Shown one piece after another: positions 8,203 to 15,179 of a DNA stretch of 43,070 bases (the first letter of the stretch is position 1; every line of letters begins with the position of its first letter). The stretch comes from an uncultured bacterium. GTDB lineage: Bacteria > Patescibacteriota > Minisyncoccia > UBA9983. A program made the translations under genes and the position numbers. Location of the stretch: NCBI GenBank assembly GCA_913009575.1, contig CAJVWH010000003.1, positions 1 through 43,070 on the forward strand, read 5' to 3'. The notes below the pieces were generated by a model that saw only the letters and a program-made list of their open reading frames with translations, was not told where the DNA came from and did no database searches.

Positions 8203-8448
8203 TTAAAAAATACTCTCAGGGAACGCGACCATAACAACAGGTTCATGGTCACAACAACTCTCACCGAGGGACAAAGCGAGATCAAAAATATCAGCATCCT
8301 TGGTCGGTCTAATCTTTGCAACACCGTTTCGGAAACTGACAAAACCCTGATTGCCAATTTTTTCCTTTAAGGGTTTGATATCCTCATAGGAGCTTAAAAC
8401 TTCAATCCTGTTGCTTAATAAAATACCTTCCAATATAGTGCCTTTCAT
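8203..8448 (-). CDS. Small hypothetical protein with a strong Shine-Dalgarno sequence
   Basis: The product is 81 residues starting MKGTILEGILLSN; I do not recognise its family. It contains a CCDHE cluster (ESCCDHEPVVMVAF) near the C-terminus and a FVSFRNGVAKIRP segment. There is no signal peptide or membrane helix. The start at 8448 is chosen because GGAGGAGAG directly precedes it; the frame could also open at a GTG at 8487. A second AAGGAGG lies further upstream at 8504-8510. It has its own intrinsic terminator, so it is a one-gene unit. The strong Shine-Dalgarno sequence is unlike that of most neighbours. Confidence 0.7.
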   Translation of the reverse strand: MKGTILEGILLSNRIEVLSSYEDIKPLKEKIGNQGFVSFRNGVAKIRPTKDADIFDLALSLGESCCDHEPVVMVAFPESIF

Positions 8449-8595
8449 CTCTCCTCCAATTCTTTTAAGTTTTTTTAAAGTAAACACCCAAAAACCAAAA
8501 AAACCTCCTTTCTATTATTTTGTTCTAAACCTAGAAGCCATTATACCACTCACAAAAAATAAAGCAAGAAAAAACGATAGGGTGTGAATGAATGA

Positions 8596-8632
8596 AAAAG
8601 GCGCCTTTTGGATTCTCCGATTGGCGCCTTTT
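8596..8632 (-). terminator. Intrinsic terminator for the 8654-8833 gene, possibly bidirectional
   Basis: Perfect 10-bp arms AAAAGGCGCC (8596-8605) and GGCGCCTTTT (8623-8632) flank a 17-base loop. On the minus strand T residues follow immediately. It lies just after the stop of the small minus-strand gene. Confidence 0.8.
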
Positions 8633-8653
8633 ATATCCGGTTTAGCGGTTTCA

Positions 8654-8833
8654 TCATACCCTCCCCCCTTTGAGATCTTCTTCTGCTTCATTAACGGTGA
8701 TTTCCCTTTTATCCAGCCATTTTAAAGTTTCTACCACGTCCGTCATATCAAACCTGTCGGTAAGAAAAAGGAAATCACTCACCCTAAGAGGCTTTTTTTG
8801 CCAAACCCTTATGAGAATTGACCTTAAATTCAT
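8654..8833 (-). CDS. Small hypothetical protein with a strong Shine-Dalgarno sequence
   Basis: The product is 59 residues, starting MNLRSILIRVWQKKPLRVSD, with no recognised family. It is predicted soluble: mixed hydrophobic and charged, with a VVETLKWLDKREITVNEAEE region that could be helical. The ATG at 8833 is chosen because AAGGAGG stands 8 bases upstream; a GTG at 8842 in the same frame is too close to that site. It is flanked by its own terminator (8596-8632) and resembles the 8203-8448 and 23024-23173 genes in layout: small ORF, canonical Shine-Dalgarno sequence, private terminator. Confidence 0.65.
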   Translation of the reverse strand: MNLRSILIRVWQKKPLRVSDFLFLTDRFDMTDVVETLKWLDKREITVNEAEEDLKGGRV

Positions 8834-9029
8834 TATTCTCACCTCCTTTTTTTAAAACAATCAAAAAGACTTTCTAGTCTCAGGGTAGCACGCTTAAAAT
8901 TTTAATCAATCCCCTTTCCTGAAGCCCGCAAAAATTGACAAATCTTTTAGCGAGTGCGCGCAAAATTTTTCTCTACATTTTTTAAACACCCGTCCCCCAA
9001 AATTTTTTTCAATTAAAGAAAAGAAAATT

Positions 9030-9103
9030 TGGTGGACCCACGGGGAATCGAACCCCGAACTCATCCATGCCATGGATGCGTGTTGCCACTATACCATGGG
9101 CCC
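9030..9103 (-). tRNA. tRNA-Ala (GGC)
   Basis: Acceptor GGGCCCA/TGGGTCC includes the G3-U70 pair that is the alanine identity element. The loop ATGGCAT gives anticodon GGC. The T-arm is GGGGTTCGATTCCCC, and discriminator A plus an encoded CCA (9030-9032) are present. It starts three bases after tRNA-Arg. Confidence 0.95.
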
Positions 9104-9105
9104 TC

Positions 9106-9177
9106 TCTCCTCGGCGGGAATCGAACCTGCATTTGCTCCTTAGGAGGGAGCTGTTCTATCCGTTGAACTACGAGGAG
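9106..9177 (-). tRNA. tRNA-Arg (CCT)
   Basis: Acceptor CTCCTCG/CGAGGAG is perfect, the anticodon stem GCTCC/GGAGC holds the loop CTCCTAA (anticodon CCT), and the discriminator is A. No CCA is encoded. It follows the glutaredoxin gene by six bases and is probably processed from the same transcript. Confidence 0.94.
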
Positions 9178-9183
9178 TGTTTT

Positions 9184-9417
9184 TTATATGCCGAGCAATT
9201 GGGATAATCGCGGCTTGTCAAAGCCAATCACCAATTCCCCTTCCACATCAATCACCGGAACCGCCATCTGGCCTGTTTTTTTAATTACCTCTTCGCGTTT
9301 TTCCGCATTCACCGAAACGTCATATTCTATATAATCAATGTCGTTCTTCCTAAGCCAATCTTTCGCCATTTTGCAATAAATGCATCCCGGCGTGGTGTAA
9401 ATTGCCACATTCTTCAT
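9184..9417 (-). CDS. Glutaredoxin-like thiol-disulfide oxidoreductase (NrdH type)
   Basis: A 77-residue thioredoxin-fold protein with the CIYC active site at residues 12-15 (YTTPGCIYCKMAKDWL), the cis-Pro motif MAVPVIDV and a C-terminal VIGFDKPRLSQLL. It would reduce disulfides in the cytosol, perhaps as electron donor to ribonucleotide reductase. NrdH-like proteins usually have CxxC in this length range, but the exact partner is unknown. It is divergent from hypC and leads into tRNA-Arg and tRNA-Ala on the minus strand. No Shine-Dalgarno sequence precedes the ATG; TAAAAT ends only two bases before it. Confidence 0.88.
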   Translation of the reverse strand: MKNVAIYTTPGCIYCKMAKDWLRKNDIDYIEYDVSVNAEKREEVIKKTGQMAVPVIDVEGELVIGFDKPRLSQLLGI

Positions 9418-9454
9418 AAATTTTAAATATCTTTTAATCTTATAATGCCGACTA

Positions 9455-9483
9455 TTGCATTATACCTAAAAATCGGATAAAAT
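9455..9483 (+). promoter_or_regulatory. Promoter of hypC-hypF, near-leaderless
   Basis: TTGCAT (9455-9460), a 17-base spacer and TAAAAT (9478-9483) form a sigma-70-type promoter. The hypC ATG is at 9493, nine bases after the -10 box, so the transcript should start within about three bases of the start codon. Confidence 0.6.
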
Positions 9484-9492
9484 CAAAATAAT

Positions 9493-9711
9493 ATGTGTTT
9501 GGCAACTCCCATGAAAATAACCGAAATAGACGGGAATAAAGCGGTTGTTGAATCATCTGAACATTCCCACACCGTTGACCTTAACCTGCTTAAAGAGCCA
9601 AGGGTTGGCGATTATATCCTCGCCCACGGAGATTTGGCGATAAGTAAACTGCCGGAAGATGAAGCGCTGAAAATTCTGGAGATGATAAAAGAACTGCCCC
9701 ATGAACATTAA
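9493..9711 (+). CDS. hypC: Hydrogenase maturation chaperone HypC, copy 1
   Basis: HypC/HupF carries the Fe(CN)2CO precursor between HypD and the hydrogenase large subunit. This 72-residue copy begins MCLATPMKI, with the essential Cys2 exposed after removal of Met1, and has the expected small beta-barrel pattern (VGDYILAHGDLAISKLPEDEA). It differs clearly from the second copy at 12946-13164 in the minus-strand operon. It overlaps the hypF start by 11 bases. Confidence 0.93.
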   Translation: MCLATPMKITEIDGNKAVVESSEHSHTVDLNLLKEPRVGDYILAHGDLAISKLPEDEALKILEMIKELPHEH

Positions 9712-10930
9712 GCTCCGAAGCGAAAAAAACATTCCCGTTTTGGCGCTCGGTCCGGAATCAGCCGGAAACTTTTCATTTTGCTTCAATGGAGAAATATTTC
9801 ATTCTCGCAGTTTTGGCGACCTGCTTGAAGAAAAAAATTTTGCAAAATTCAAAAAAGAGCTTTTGTTTTTTTTGCGAAAAAACAAAATAAAACCGATGGT
9901 AATTTTAACCGACCTGCACCCGCTTTATAAAACAACCGGCTTAGGCGCGGAGCTTGCCAAAAAATTCTCCGCCAAGCATCTCAAAGTACAGCACCATATT
10001 GCGCACATCTTTTCCGTAATCGGAGAAAAAGGAATGCCAGAAGCTAAAAATGCCGTTGGAATCGCCTGCGATGGAACGGGCTACGGATTGGATGGGAAAA
10101 TTTGGGGAGGAGAGTGTTTCACAATCTTAAAAATAAAATCTCAAATCTCAAATCTGCGGATTGAGAGAATCGGACATCTGGAAAACCAAACTTTAATCGG
10201 CGGGGATTTGGCGATAAAAGAACCCGCAAGAATGCTTGTCAGTATTTTAAGTAAATTTTTGGATAAAAAAGATGTTTATAATTTTGTCAAGAAATATTAC
10301 ACCCGCAATCAATTTGAATTGCTTTATAATCAATTGAAGCAAGATTTTAATTGCCAAGAAACATCAAGTACAGGGCGAGTTTTGGATGCCGTTTCAGTTC
10401 TGCTGGGCTTTTCCGGAAACGAAAGAAAATACAAGCACGCGCCCGTTGATCTGCTGGAAAAAAATTCCACGGAGCCGTACGGTGACCTGAAGCCAAAAAT
10501 AATCGAGATGGACGAAGAAGAAGCCGAAGGAAAAGTTAAAGAAAAAAAGGAAGAAAACGAACAAAAACAACAAAACCAAAACCGCCAAAATGGTGGGAAT
10601 AACAAGCGGTCGCTTGTTATTCCCACCATTTTGATTCTGGAAACAACCTCCCTGTTTGAATATCTGGTAAAAAACCTTCACCGTGACAAAAAACGGCTCG
10701 CCGCCGCCGCCCAGCTTTATCTCGCCAAAGGACTGTATGAAATAGCCAATCGCGCCCAAGGAAAAAAGCCACCCGCCGTTTATTTTGCCGGCGGAATGGC
10801 GAACAACAAAATAATGTCGGAATATATGAAATCCAAGGGCGCGATTATGAACGAAAAAATCCCGCGCGGAGACGCCGGATTAAGCTTCGGACAGATTGCT
10901 TATTATCTGTCAGCAAATTCTGGGAATTAG
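9701..10930 (+). CDS. hypF: HypF-like carbamoyltransferase reduced to the Kae1-like half
   Basis: HypF makes the carbamoyl group that becomes the cyanide ligands of NiFe hydrogenase iron. Full HypF is around 750 residues with acylphosphatase, zinc-finger, YrdC-like and Kae1-like parts. This protein has 409 residues and begins at the Kae1-like part: ILTDLHPLYKTTGLGAELAK, VQHHIAHIFSV, CDGTGYGLDGKIWGGECF, and near the end VYFAGGMANNKIMSEYM. No zinc-finger cysteines or YrdC motif is visible. Residues about 270-311 form a charged linker (MDEEEAEGKVKEKKEENEQK) followed by a peptide encoded by a perfect DNA palindrome (10586-10633). It overlaps hypC upstream by 11 bases and, tail to tail, hypE by 21 bases. 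The missing steps may be supplied by a separate YrdC/Sua5 protein. Confidence 0.85.
   Translation: MNIKLRSEKNIPVLALGPESAGNFSFCFNGEIFHSRSFGDLLEEKNFAKFKKELLFFLRKNKIKPMVILTDLHPLYKTTGLGAELAKKFSAKHLKVQHHIAHIFSVIGEKGMPEAKNAVGIACDGTGYGLDGKIWGGECFTILKIKSQISNLRIERIGHLENQTLIGGDLAIKEPARMLVSILSKFLDKKDVYNFVKKYYTRNQFELLYNQLKQDFNCQETSSTGRVLDAVSVLLGFSGNERKYKHAPVDLLEKNSTEPYGDLKPKIIEMDEEEAEGKVKEKKEENEQKQQNQNRQNGGNNKRSLVIPTILILETTSLFEYLVKNLHRDKKRLAAAAQLYLAKGLYEIANRAQGKKPPAVYFAGGMANNKIMSEYMKSKGAIMNEKIPRGDAGLSFGQIAYYLSANSGN
10586..10633 (+). repeat. Perfect 48-bp palindrome inside hypF
   Basis: Arms of 23 bases begin CAAAATGGTGGGAATAACAA and read the same on the opposite strand after a 2-base centre. It is in frame, encodes QNGGNNKRSLVIPTIL, and adjoins an acidic/Gln-rich linker. 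Confidence 0.95.
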
Positions 10931-11944
10931 TTTGCCTTTCGGCATCTCTATCGGGCGGAGGCCGCCGAGGGAGGTTTTAAGGAACACACCCTTCCCTTTT
11001 TCCGCTCGCCCGATAATTTTCGCCTCTTTGTTGAATTTTTTGAGAATCGCCAAAACCTTCTTGATATTTTCCGGGGAAACGGCAGCGATAAACCGCCCTT
11101 CGGACGCCAGTGAAAAAATATCAAGCCCTAGAAGCTCAGTGATGGCGATTGTTTCTTTTTTGTACGGCAAGGTTTCCTCATCCAGAACAACTTTCACCTT
11201 TGACTTCTCTGCCATCTCAACAAGGTTCGCCGCCACCCCCCCGCGCGTGGGGTCCTTACAGGCGTTAAGATATTTCCCAACCTTTCCCAATTCCTTGTTC
11301 AACGGTTTTGAATCGCTCTTCAATTTTGTTTTGTAATTAAACCTGCTCGCCAAAAGCGCCACGGCGTGCTCACCAAGATCACCGGAAGAAATGATAAAAT
11401 CTCCGATTTTTACACCATTATTAAGAATTATTTCCTTCGCAAGCCCCACTCCGGCGGTCGTTATCTCTATTTTGTCTATCTTCCCTTTTTCCGTCACTTT
11501 TGTATCGCCGGTGGCAATCGGCACACCAGCCTCTTCGGACATTTTGTTTATTGATGTGATAATCTTCATAAAATCATCCTTTGGAAAACCCTCCTCAATG
11601 ACGATGCTCAGAGAGATTCCCAGCGGTTTGGCGCCCATTACCGACAAATCGTTAATCGTTCCGCACATCGCTATTTTCCCTATGTCCCCGCCGGGGAAGA
11701 AAAGGGGGTCCACAATAAAAGCGTCAGTGGTAAAAACCAACTTCTCGCATTTGGAGACTAAGTCTCCAAGCGCGCTTGGAGACTTAGTCTCCAAGTTGGG
11801 GTTTAGGTCAAACACCGCCGCGTCGTCCTCGCAGTTTTTCCATTTTCCCTTGTATTTCAAAATGCCGCGAATATCCTTGAGCAATTCCCAGGATTTATAT
11901 CCGCCCCCTCCGGCATCCAATTCAATTGTTTTATTGTTTTTCAT
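10910..11944 (-). CDS. hypE: Hydrogenase maturation protein HypE
   Basis: HypE dehydrates the thiocarboxamide on its own C-terminal Cys to thiocyanate, providing cyanide for the active-site iron; it is of the PurM/ThiL ATP-binding fold. The 344-residue product ends exactly in PRIC, with the acceptor cysteine last. Other landmarks are DAGGGG, CEDDAAVFDL, FPGGDIGKIAMCGTINDLSVMGA, IATGDTKV and CKDPTRGGVAANLVEM. The start at 11944 (MKNNKTIELDAGGGG) overlaps the hypD stop by 14 bases; longer in-frame starts only translate hypD antisense frames. Residues about 51-65 (LETKSPSALGDLVSK) are encoded by a perfect DNA palindrome and look like an insertion between AVFDLNP and CEKLVFTTDAF. Confidence 0.95.
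   Translation of the reverse strand: MKNNKTIELDAGGGGYKSWELLKDIRGILKYKGKWKNCEDDAAVFDLNPNLETKSPSALGDLVSKCEKLVFTTDAFIVDPLFFPGGDIGKIAMCGTINDLSVMGAKPLGISLSIVIEEGFPKDDFMKIITSINKMSEEAGVPIATGDTKVTEKGKIDKIEITTAGVGLAKEIILNNGVKIGDFIISSGDLGEHAVALLASRFNYKTKLKSDSKPLNKELGKVGKYLNACKDPTRGGVAANLVEMAEKSKVKVVLDEETLPYKKETIAITELLGLDIFSLASEGRFIAAVSPENIKKVLAILKKFNKEAKIIGRAEKGKGVFLKTSLGGLRPIEMPKGKLIPRIC
11751..11794 (-). repeat. Perfect 44-bp nested palindrome inside hypE
   Basis: The half-site TTGGAGACTAAGTCTCCAAG followed by CG is mirrored exactly by its complement. Each half itself contains the near-palindrome GGAGACTAAGTCTCC, so cruciform or hairpin structure is possible at two levels. It is in frame and contributes about 15 residues. 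Confidence 0.96.
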
Positions 11945-12962
11945 ATCTGTACGCGACATTGCACGCGCCCTCAACGGATACCATACATGGACCGATTGGA
12001 CTTTCCGGCCTGCAAACTTTGCCAAAGACGGGACAATCTTTCGGTTCTTTCAATCCTCTTATAATTTCCCCGCATTTGCAAGGAGTCGGATGGCGCGATT
12101 TTCCGAAATCCACTTTATCCAAAATGTCCTTGTGTTTGACCTTGGCGTCGTATCGGCTGAATTTTTTTCTTATTTCCAATCCCGATTTTGGAATTACGCC
12201 AAAGCCCCGCCAGTTCCCGTCCGCAATTTCAAACACATCAAAAATAATTTTATAGGCTGTCCTGTTGCCTTCCTTCCGAACGGAACGAGTATATTCATTC
12301 TCAACATTCGCTTGCCCTTCTTTAATTTGCCTGAGCAACATATAAATCCCAACCAAAATATCTTCCGGTGTAAAACCCGTTATCACTTGCGGGACACCCA
12401 TACCCTCATACGGTTTAACGCCGATTATTGTGGAAACATGACCGGGGCTGATGAAGCCGTCTATTTTAAGTTCGCCTATTTTGAGAAGCGCCTTCATCGC
12501 CGGGACAAATAATTTATGAGTTGAATAAACTGTCAGTCCGCGTTGAATCGCGCAAGCGGTCATGGGCGCTGTCGTTTCAAATCCGAGCCCGAAAAAAACC
12601 AAATCCGGATAATCATTCAAGCGTTCCAACGCCTCTTCCACCGAATAAACCGAGAAAACTTTGGCGCCTTTCTCCCTCGCGTCATCCAAGCTTCCGTAAT
12701 AACCCGGGACGCGAAGCATATCGCCGTAAGTGGCAACGGGAATTCCCGCCAAAGCGAGATTGACAATGGCGTCAATATCCTCCTGGGCGGTGACGCAAAC
12801 CGGGCAGCCCGGACCTGTTGTTAAATGAATATTTTTGGGCATCAGCTCCCTGATTCCGGCGCGCGCCACCGCCTGCGTGTGCGTGCCGCAGACTTCCATT
12901 AAGTTGATGTCTTTCCCGATATCCTTCGCCAACTCCTCAATTCTTTTAATTACTTTTTTCAT
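11931..12962 (-). CDS. hypD: Hydrogenase maturation protein HypD
   Basis: HypD is the Fe-S scaffold on which, with HypC, the Fe(CN)2CO unit is assembled. The 343-residue protein has usual length and motifs: MEVCGTHTQAVARAGI, TGPGCPVCVT, GDMLRVPG, FFGLGFETTAP, ISPGHVSTIIG, GFTPEDIL, and the C-terminal cysteines in HPTPCKCGEIIRG, KDCPVFGKVC and GACNVAY. It overlaps hypC by 17 bases and hypE by 14 bases, so the three are translated from one message with the hydrogenase subunits upstream. Confidence 0.97.
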   Translation of the reverse strand: MKKVIKRIEELAKDIGKDINLMEVCGTHTQAVARAGIRELMPKNIHLTTGPGCPVCVTAQEDIDAIVNLALAGIPVATYGDMLRVPGYYGSLDDAREKGAKVFSVYSVEEALERLNDYPDLVFFGLGFETTAPMTACAIQRGLTVYSTHKLFVPAMKALLKIGELKIDGFISPGHVSTIIGVKPYEGMGVPQVITGFTPEDILVGIYMLLRQIKEGQANVENEYTRSVRKEGNRTAYKIIFDVFEIADGNWRGFGVIPKSGLEIRKKFSRYDAKVKHKDILDKVDFGKSRHPTPCKCGEIIRGLKEPKDCPVFGKVCRPESPIGPCMVSVEGACNVAYRYEKQ

Positions 12963-13164
12963 TTTCTTCGTGAATCCTGAACACCTCCGCCGCGCTTTGG
13001 CCGGAAAGTTTTTGAATGGCGAAGCCGGCGTGGACGATTACGAAATCACCCTTTTTCGCGCCCCTCACCAAAGAAACATTGATTTCTTTTTCAATGCCGT
13101 CAAAATCAACGAGCGCCTCATCGCCCTTGATTGAAATAATTTTTCCGGGGAACGCCAAGCACAT
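12946..13164 (-). CDS. hypC: Hydrogenase maturation chaperone HypC, copy 2
   Basis: A 72-residue HypC/HupF beginning MCLAFPGKIISI with Cys2, followed by VDFDGIEKEINVSLV and KKGDFVIVHAGFAIQKLS. The start at 13164 is chosen because the family begins MCLA; the frame extends upstream but only into the large-subunit gene. It lies one base after the large-subunit stop and overlaps hypD by 17 bases. Having a HypC directly after the large subunit fits a chaperone dedicated to it. The other copy, at 9493, goes with hypF. Confidence 0.94.
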   Translation of the reverse strand: MCLAFPGKIISIKGDEALVDFDGIEKEINVSLVRGAKKGDFVIVHAGFAIQKLSGQSAAEVFRIHEENEKSN

Positions 13165-13165
13165 T

Positions 13166-14416
13166 TTAGTGAACTGAACAGGTGATGCACGGATCATACG
13201 CCCTGATTACCATATTCATCAGGCGCTCCTTTTCCTCCCTACTCTTTTCCTTATGCTGGTCAAGGACGGCTTGAGCAGACTTTTCCATTGAGGTGAGATT
13301 CTGCACGGTTGGAGTGATGATATTAGCGTAAGTGATAATTCCCTCTTTGTCCAAATGAATTTCATGATAAAGCCCTCCGCGCGGCGCTTCAACGGCACCA
13401 ATCCCTTGATATTCAACACCGAGTGTTTTCTCGTCCGCCGCGACGGACTCCTCAACATTCGCTGTTCCTAAACTTGCGTCCATTTCTGTTTCCAGTAATT
13501 TTTTGATTATCTTCTGCGCTTTTTTATGAAATTGCAAAATTTCTATCGCCTGAGCCGGATTATTATGATAAGGATTTTCAAAATCAAGCTTTTTCTCCCA
13601 CTTGGAAGCCGAGTTCCCGAGTCCGTCTATCACCATTCGCGCCAGAGAACCGACCATCATTTCTCTGCCCTGATATTTGCCGAATTTAGCCGTTGAATTT
13701 TCGCGCAATTCTTCCTCTATGTTATCCTTGTAATCTTTAATGAATTGCGCTCCGGTTTTGCTGGACACAATCTCATTCTCGTCCTGCGCGACCAACTCCA
13801 AATCAACTTTTAATTCCGGGTATTCTAAGCCGGAAAAAAACTCGGCGGTCCACTCCGCGGCATCCGCCGTCTCTTCCAATTTTGAAATCAGTTTGATTAA
13901 ATCCTCTTTCGCCGGAATCTTGTGAAAACCTCCCGCGGTCGTTCTTGTCGGATGAACATTTCTGCCGGCAACGATGTGCGCTATTTCATCGCCGATTTCT
14001 TTTAAAGAAAGCGCCTTGGCAAAAGATGTCGGGTCCTTTTGGGCAAGCTCAGTCCCCCTGTCAATTCCAATGTAGTCCGGCAGCGCGAGAAAAAATAAAT
14101 GCAGAACGTGACTTTGGATATTTTGCGCGCATACCATCAAATCACGCAACAGTTCCGTTGTTTTATTTATTTTAATGCCATAAGCGTCTTCAATCGCCCG
14201 TAAAGAGGCGAGATTATGGGCAATCGGGCATACTCCGCAGATGCGCGGAGTTATCCAATGCGACTCCTCCGCGGTCCTGCCAACCAAAATGCCTTCAAAG
14301 AGCCGTTCGCCCTCATGAACATTGAGCTTAACGGTATTCTTGCTCCAATCAATCTTCAAACTCCCATGCCCCTCAATTTTCGCTATATATTCATTTGAAA
14401 TCATATTATTTTTCAT
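13166..14416 (-). CDS. hyhL: NiFe hydrogenase large (alpha) subunit, group 3b-like, without C-terminal extension
   Basis: This is the catalytic subunit of a cytosolic NAD(P)-linked hydrogenase. The nickel ligands are in the L1 motif RICGVCPIAH (C60, C63) and the L2 motif DPCITCSVH (C410, C413). The protein ends at that last His416, so there is none of the short tail that a maturation endopeptidase normally removes. EGHGSLKI, AGRNVHPTRTTAGGFHKIP and GAVEAPRGGLYHEI match group 3 enzymes. There are 416 residues from ATG 14416; an ATG at 14404 is a possible alternative. It overlaps the small-subunit stop by 11 bases. Subunit make-up (beta-gamma-delta-alpha) is that of Pyrococcus-type sulfhydrogenase, hence the group 3b call. 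Confidence 0.95.
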   Translation of the reverse strand: MKNNMISNEYIAKIEGHGSLKIDWSKNTVKLNVHEGERLFEGILVGRTAEESHWITPRICGVCPIAHNLASLRAIEDAYGIKINKTTELLRDLMVCAQNIQSHVLHLFFLALPDYIGIDRGTELAQKDPTSFAKALSLKEIGDEIAHIVAGRNVHPTRTTAGGFHKIPAKEDLIKLISKLEETADAAEWTAEFFSGLEYPELKVDLELVAQDENEIVSSKTGAQFIKDYKDNIEEELRENSTAKFGKYQGREMMVGSLARMVIDGLGNSASKWEKKLDFENPYHNNPAQAIEILQFHKKAQKIIKKLLETEMDASLGTANVEESVAADEKTLGVEYQGIGAVEAPRGGLYHEIHLDKEGIITYANIITPTVQNLTSMEKSAQAVLDQHKEKSREEKERLMNMVIRAYDPCITCSVH

Positions 14417-15179
14417 TATCCTTTAATTCCAAAATTTCTTTAGTCCTATTATGGAACATAGTCAGGTACCGTTCAACGGTTTTCGGGTCGGCGATTTTCT
14501 CCAAAATTTTAACAAGTGAGGGAATATTCGCCTCTTCGCGGATTCCGAAGCATCCATAGCAAGGCGAACCGCCGGAAACGCAGACAGCCTTGCATCCTCC
14601 TTGGGTAATCGGACCGAGACACGGCTTTTTCTCCTCCGCTATTCTGCACGGATTGCCCGCCTGCTTGCAGTCAAAACAGACGGAGAAACCGCGATAACTC
14701 GGAGTTTTTCCGGCGAGCAGTTCTTCAAAAACTCTCACCACCTCGTCTTCGTCAACCGGACATCCGTGAATCGCGAAATCAACATCAACATAAGCGGACA
14801 AAGGAACCGCGTCCACTCCAGCCGGATGGTATTGAGAACTGTAAATTTTTTCGTACCAAACTTTTCTGTCTTTTTCCGGCATTATGCCGGGAATCCCCGC
14901 CAAAGCCGCGCAAGCTCCAAGCGCGACCAAAATTTTTGAATTCTCGCGCAACTCTTTCAGCAAACTGATTTCATGATGATGTATCGGCGTACCTTCTATT
15001 ATTGTAATATCATAAGGACCGGACTCAAAACGCTCCTGCCCCAACCGCCAATTCACGATGTCAATTTTTTTCTCAAGCGCCAAAAGACGTTCACGCAAGG
15101 AAACGAGTTTTACCTCGCACCCCTCGCAGTCAGTAAAATCATAAATTGCCACTCTCGGCTTTTTATTTTTATCAATCAT
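14406..15179 (-). CDS. hyhS: NiFe hydrogenase small (delta) subunit
   Basis: The electron-transfer subunit that carries Fe-S clusters next to the NiFe site. The 257-residue product starts MIDKNKKPRVAIYDF and binds the proximal cluster with DCEGCE (C18, C21), GACAALAGIPG and IHGCPVDEDE. Later cysteines in VCFDCKQAGNPC, PCLGPITQGGCKAVC and SPCYGCFG supply further clusters. There is no twin-arginine signal, so it is cytosolic. The start at 15179 overlaps the gamma-subunit stop by 8 bases; longer in-frame readings are antisense or overlap artefacts of gamma. Confidence 0.95.
   Translation of the reverse strand: MIDKNKKPRVAIYDFTDCEGCEVKLVSLRERLLALEKKIDIVNWRLGQERFESGPYDITIIEGTPIHHHEISLLKELRENSKILVALGACAALAGIPGIMPEKDRKVWYEKIYSSQYHPAGVDAVPLSAYVDVDFAIHGCPVDEDEVVRVFEELLAGKTPSYRGFSVCFDCKQAGNPCRIAEEKKPCLGPITQGGCKAVCVSGGSPCYGCFGIREEANIPSLVKILEKIADPKTVERYLTMFHNRTKEILELKDNEK

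Noticed and set aside
11391-12512. Plus-strand 373-residue ORF
   Set aside because: It is the antisense shadow of hypE and hypD, which have clear family motifs on the minus strand.
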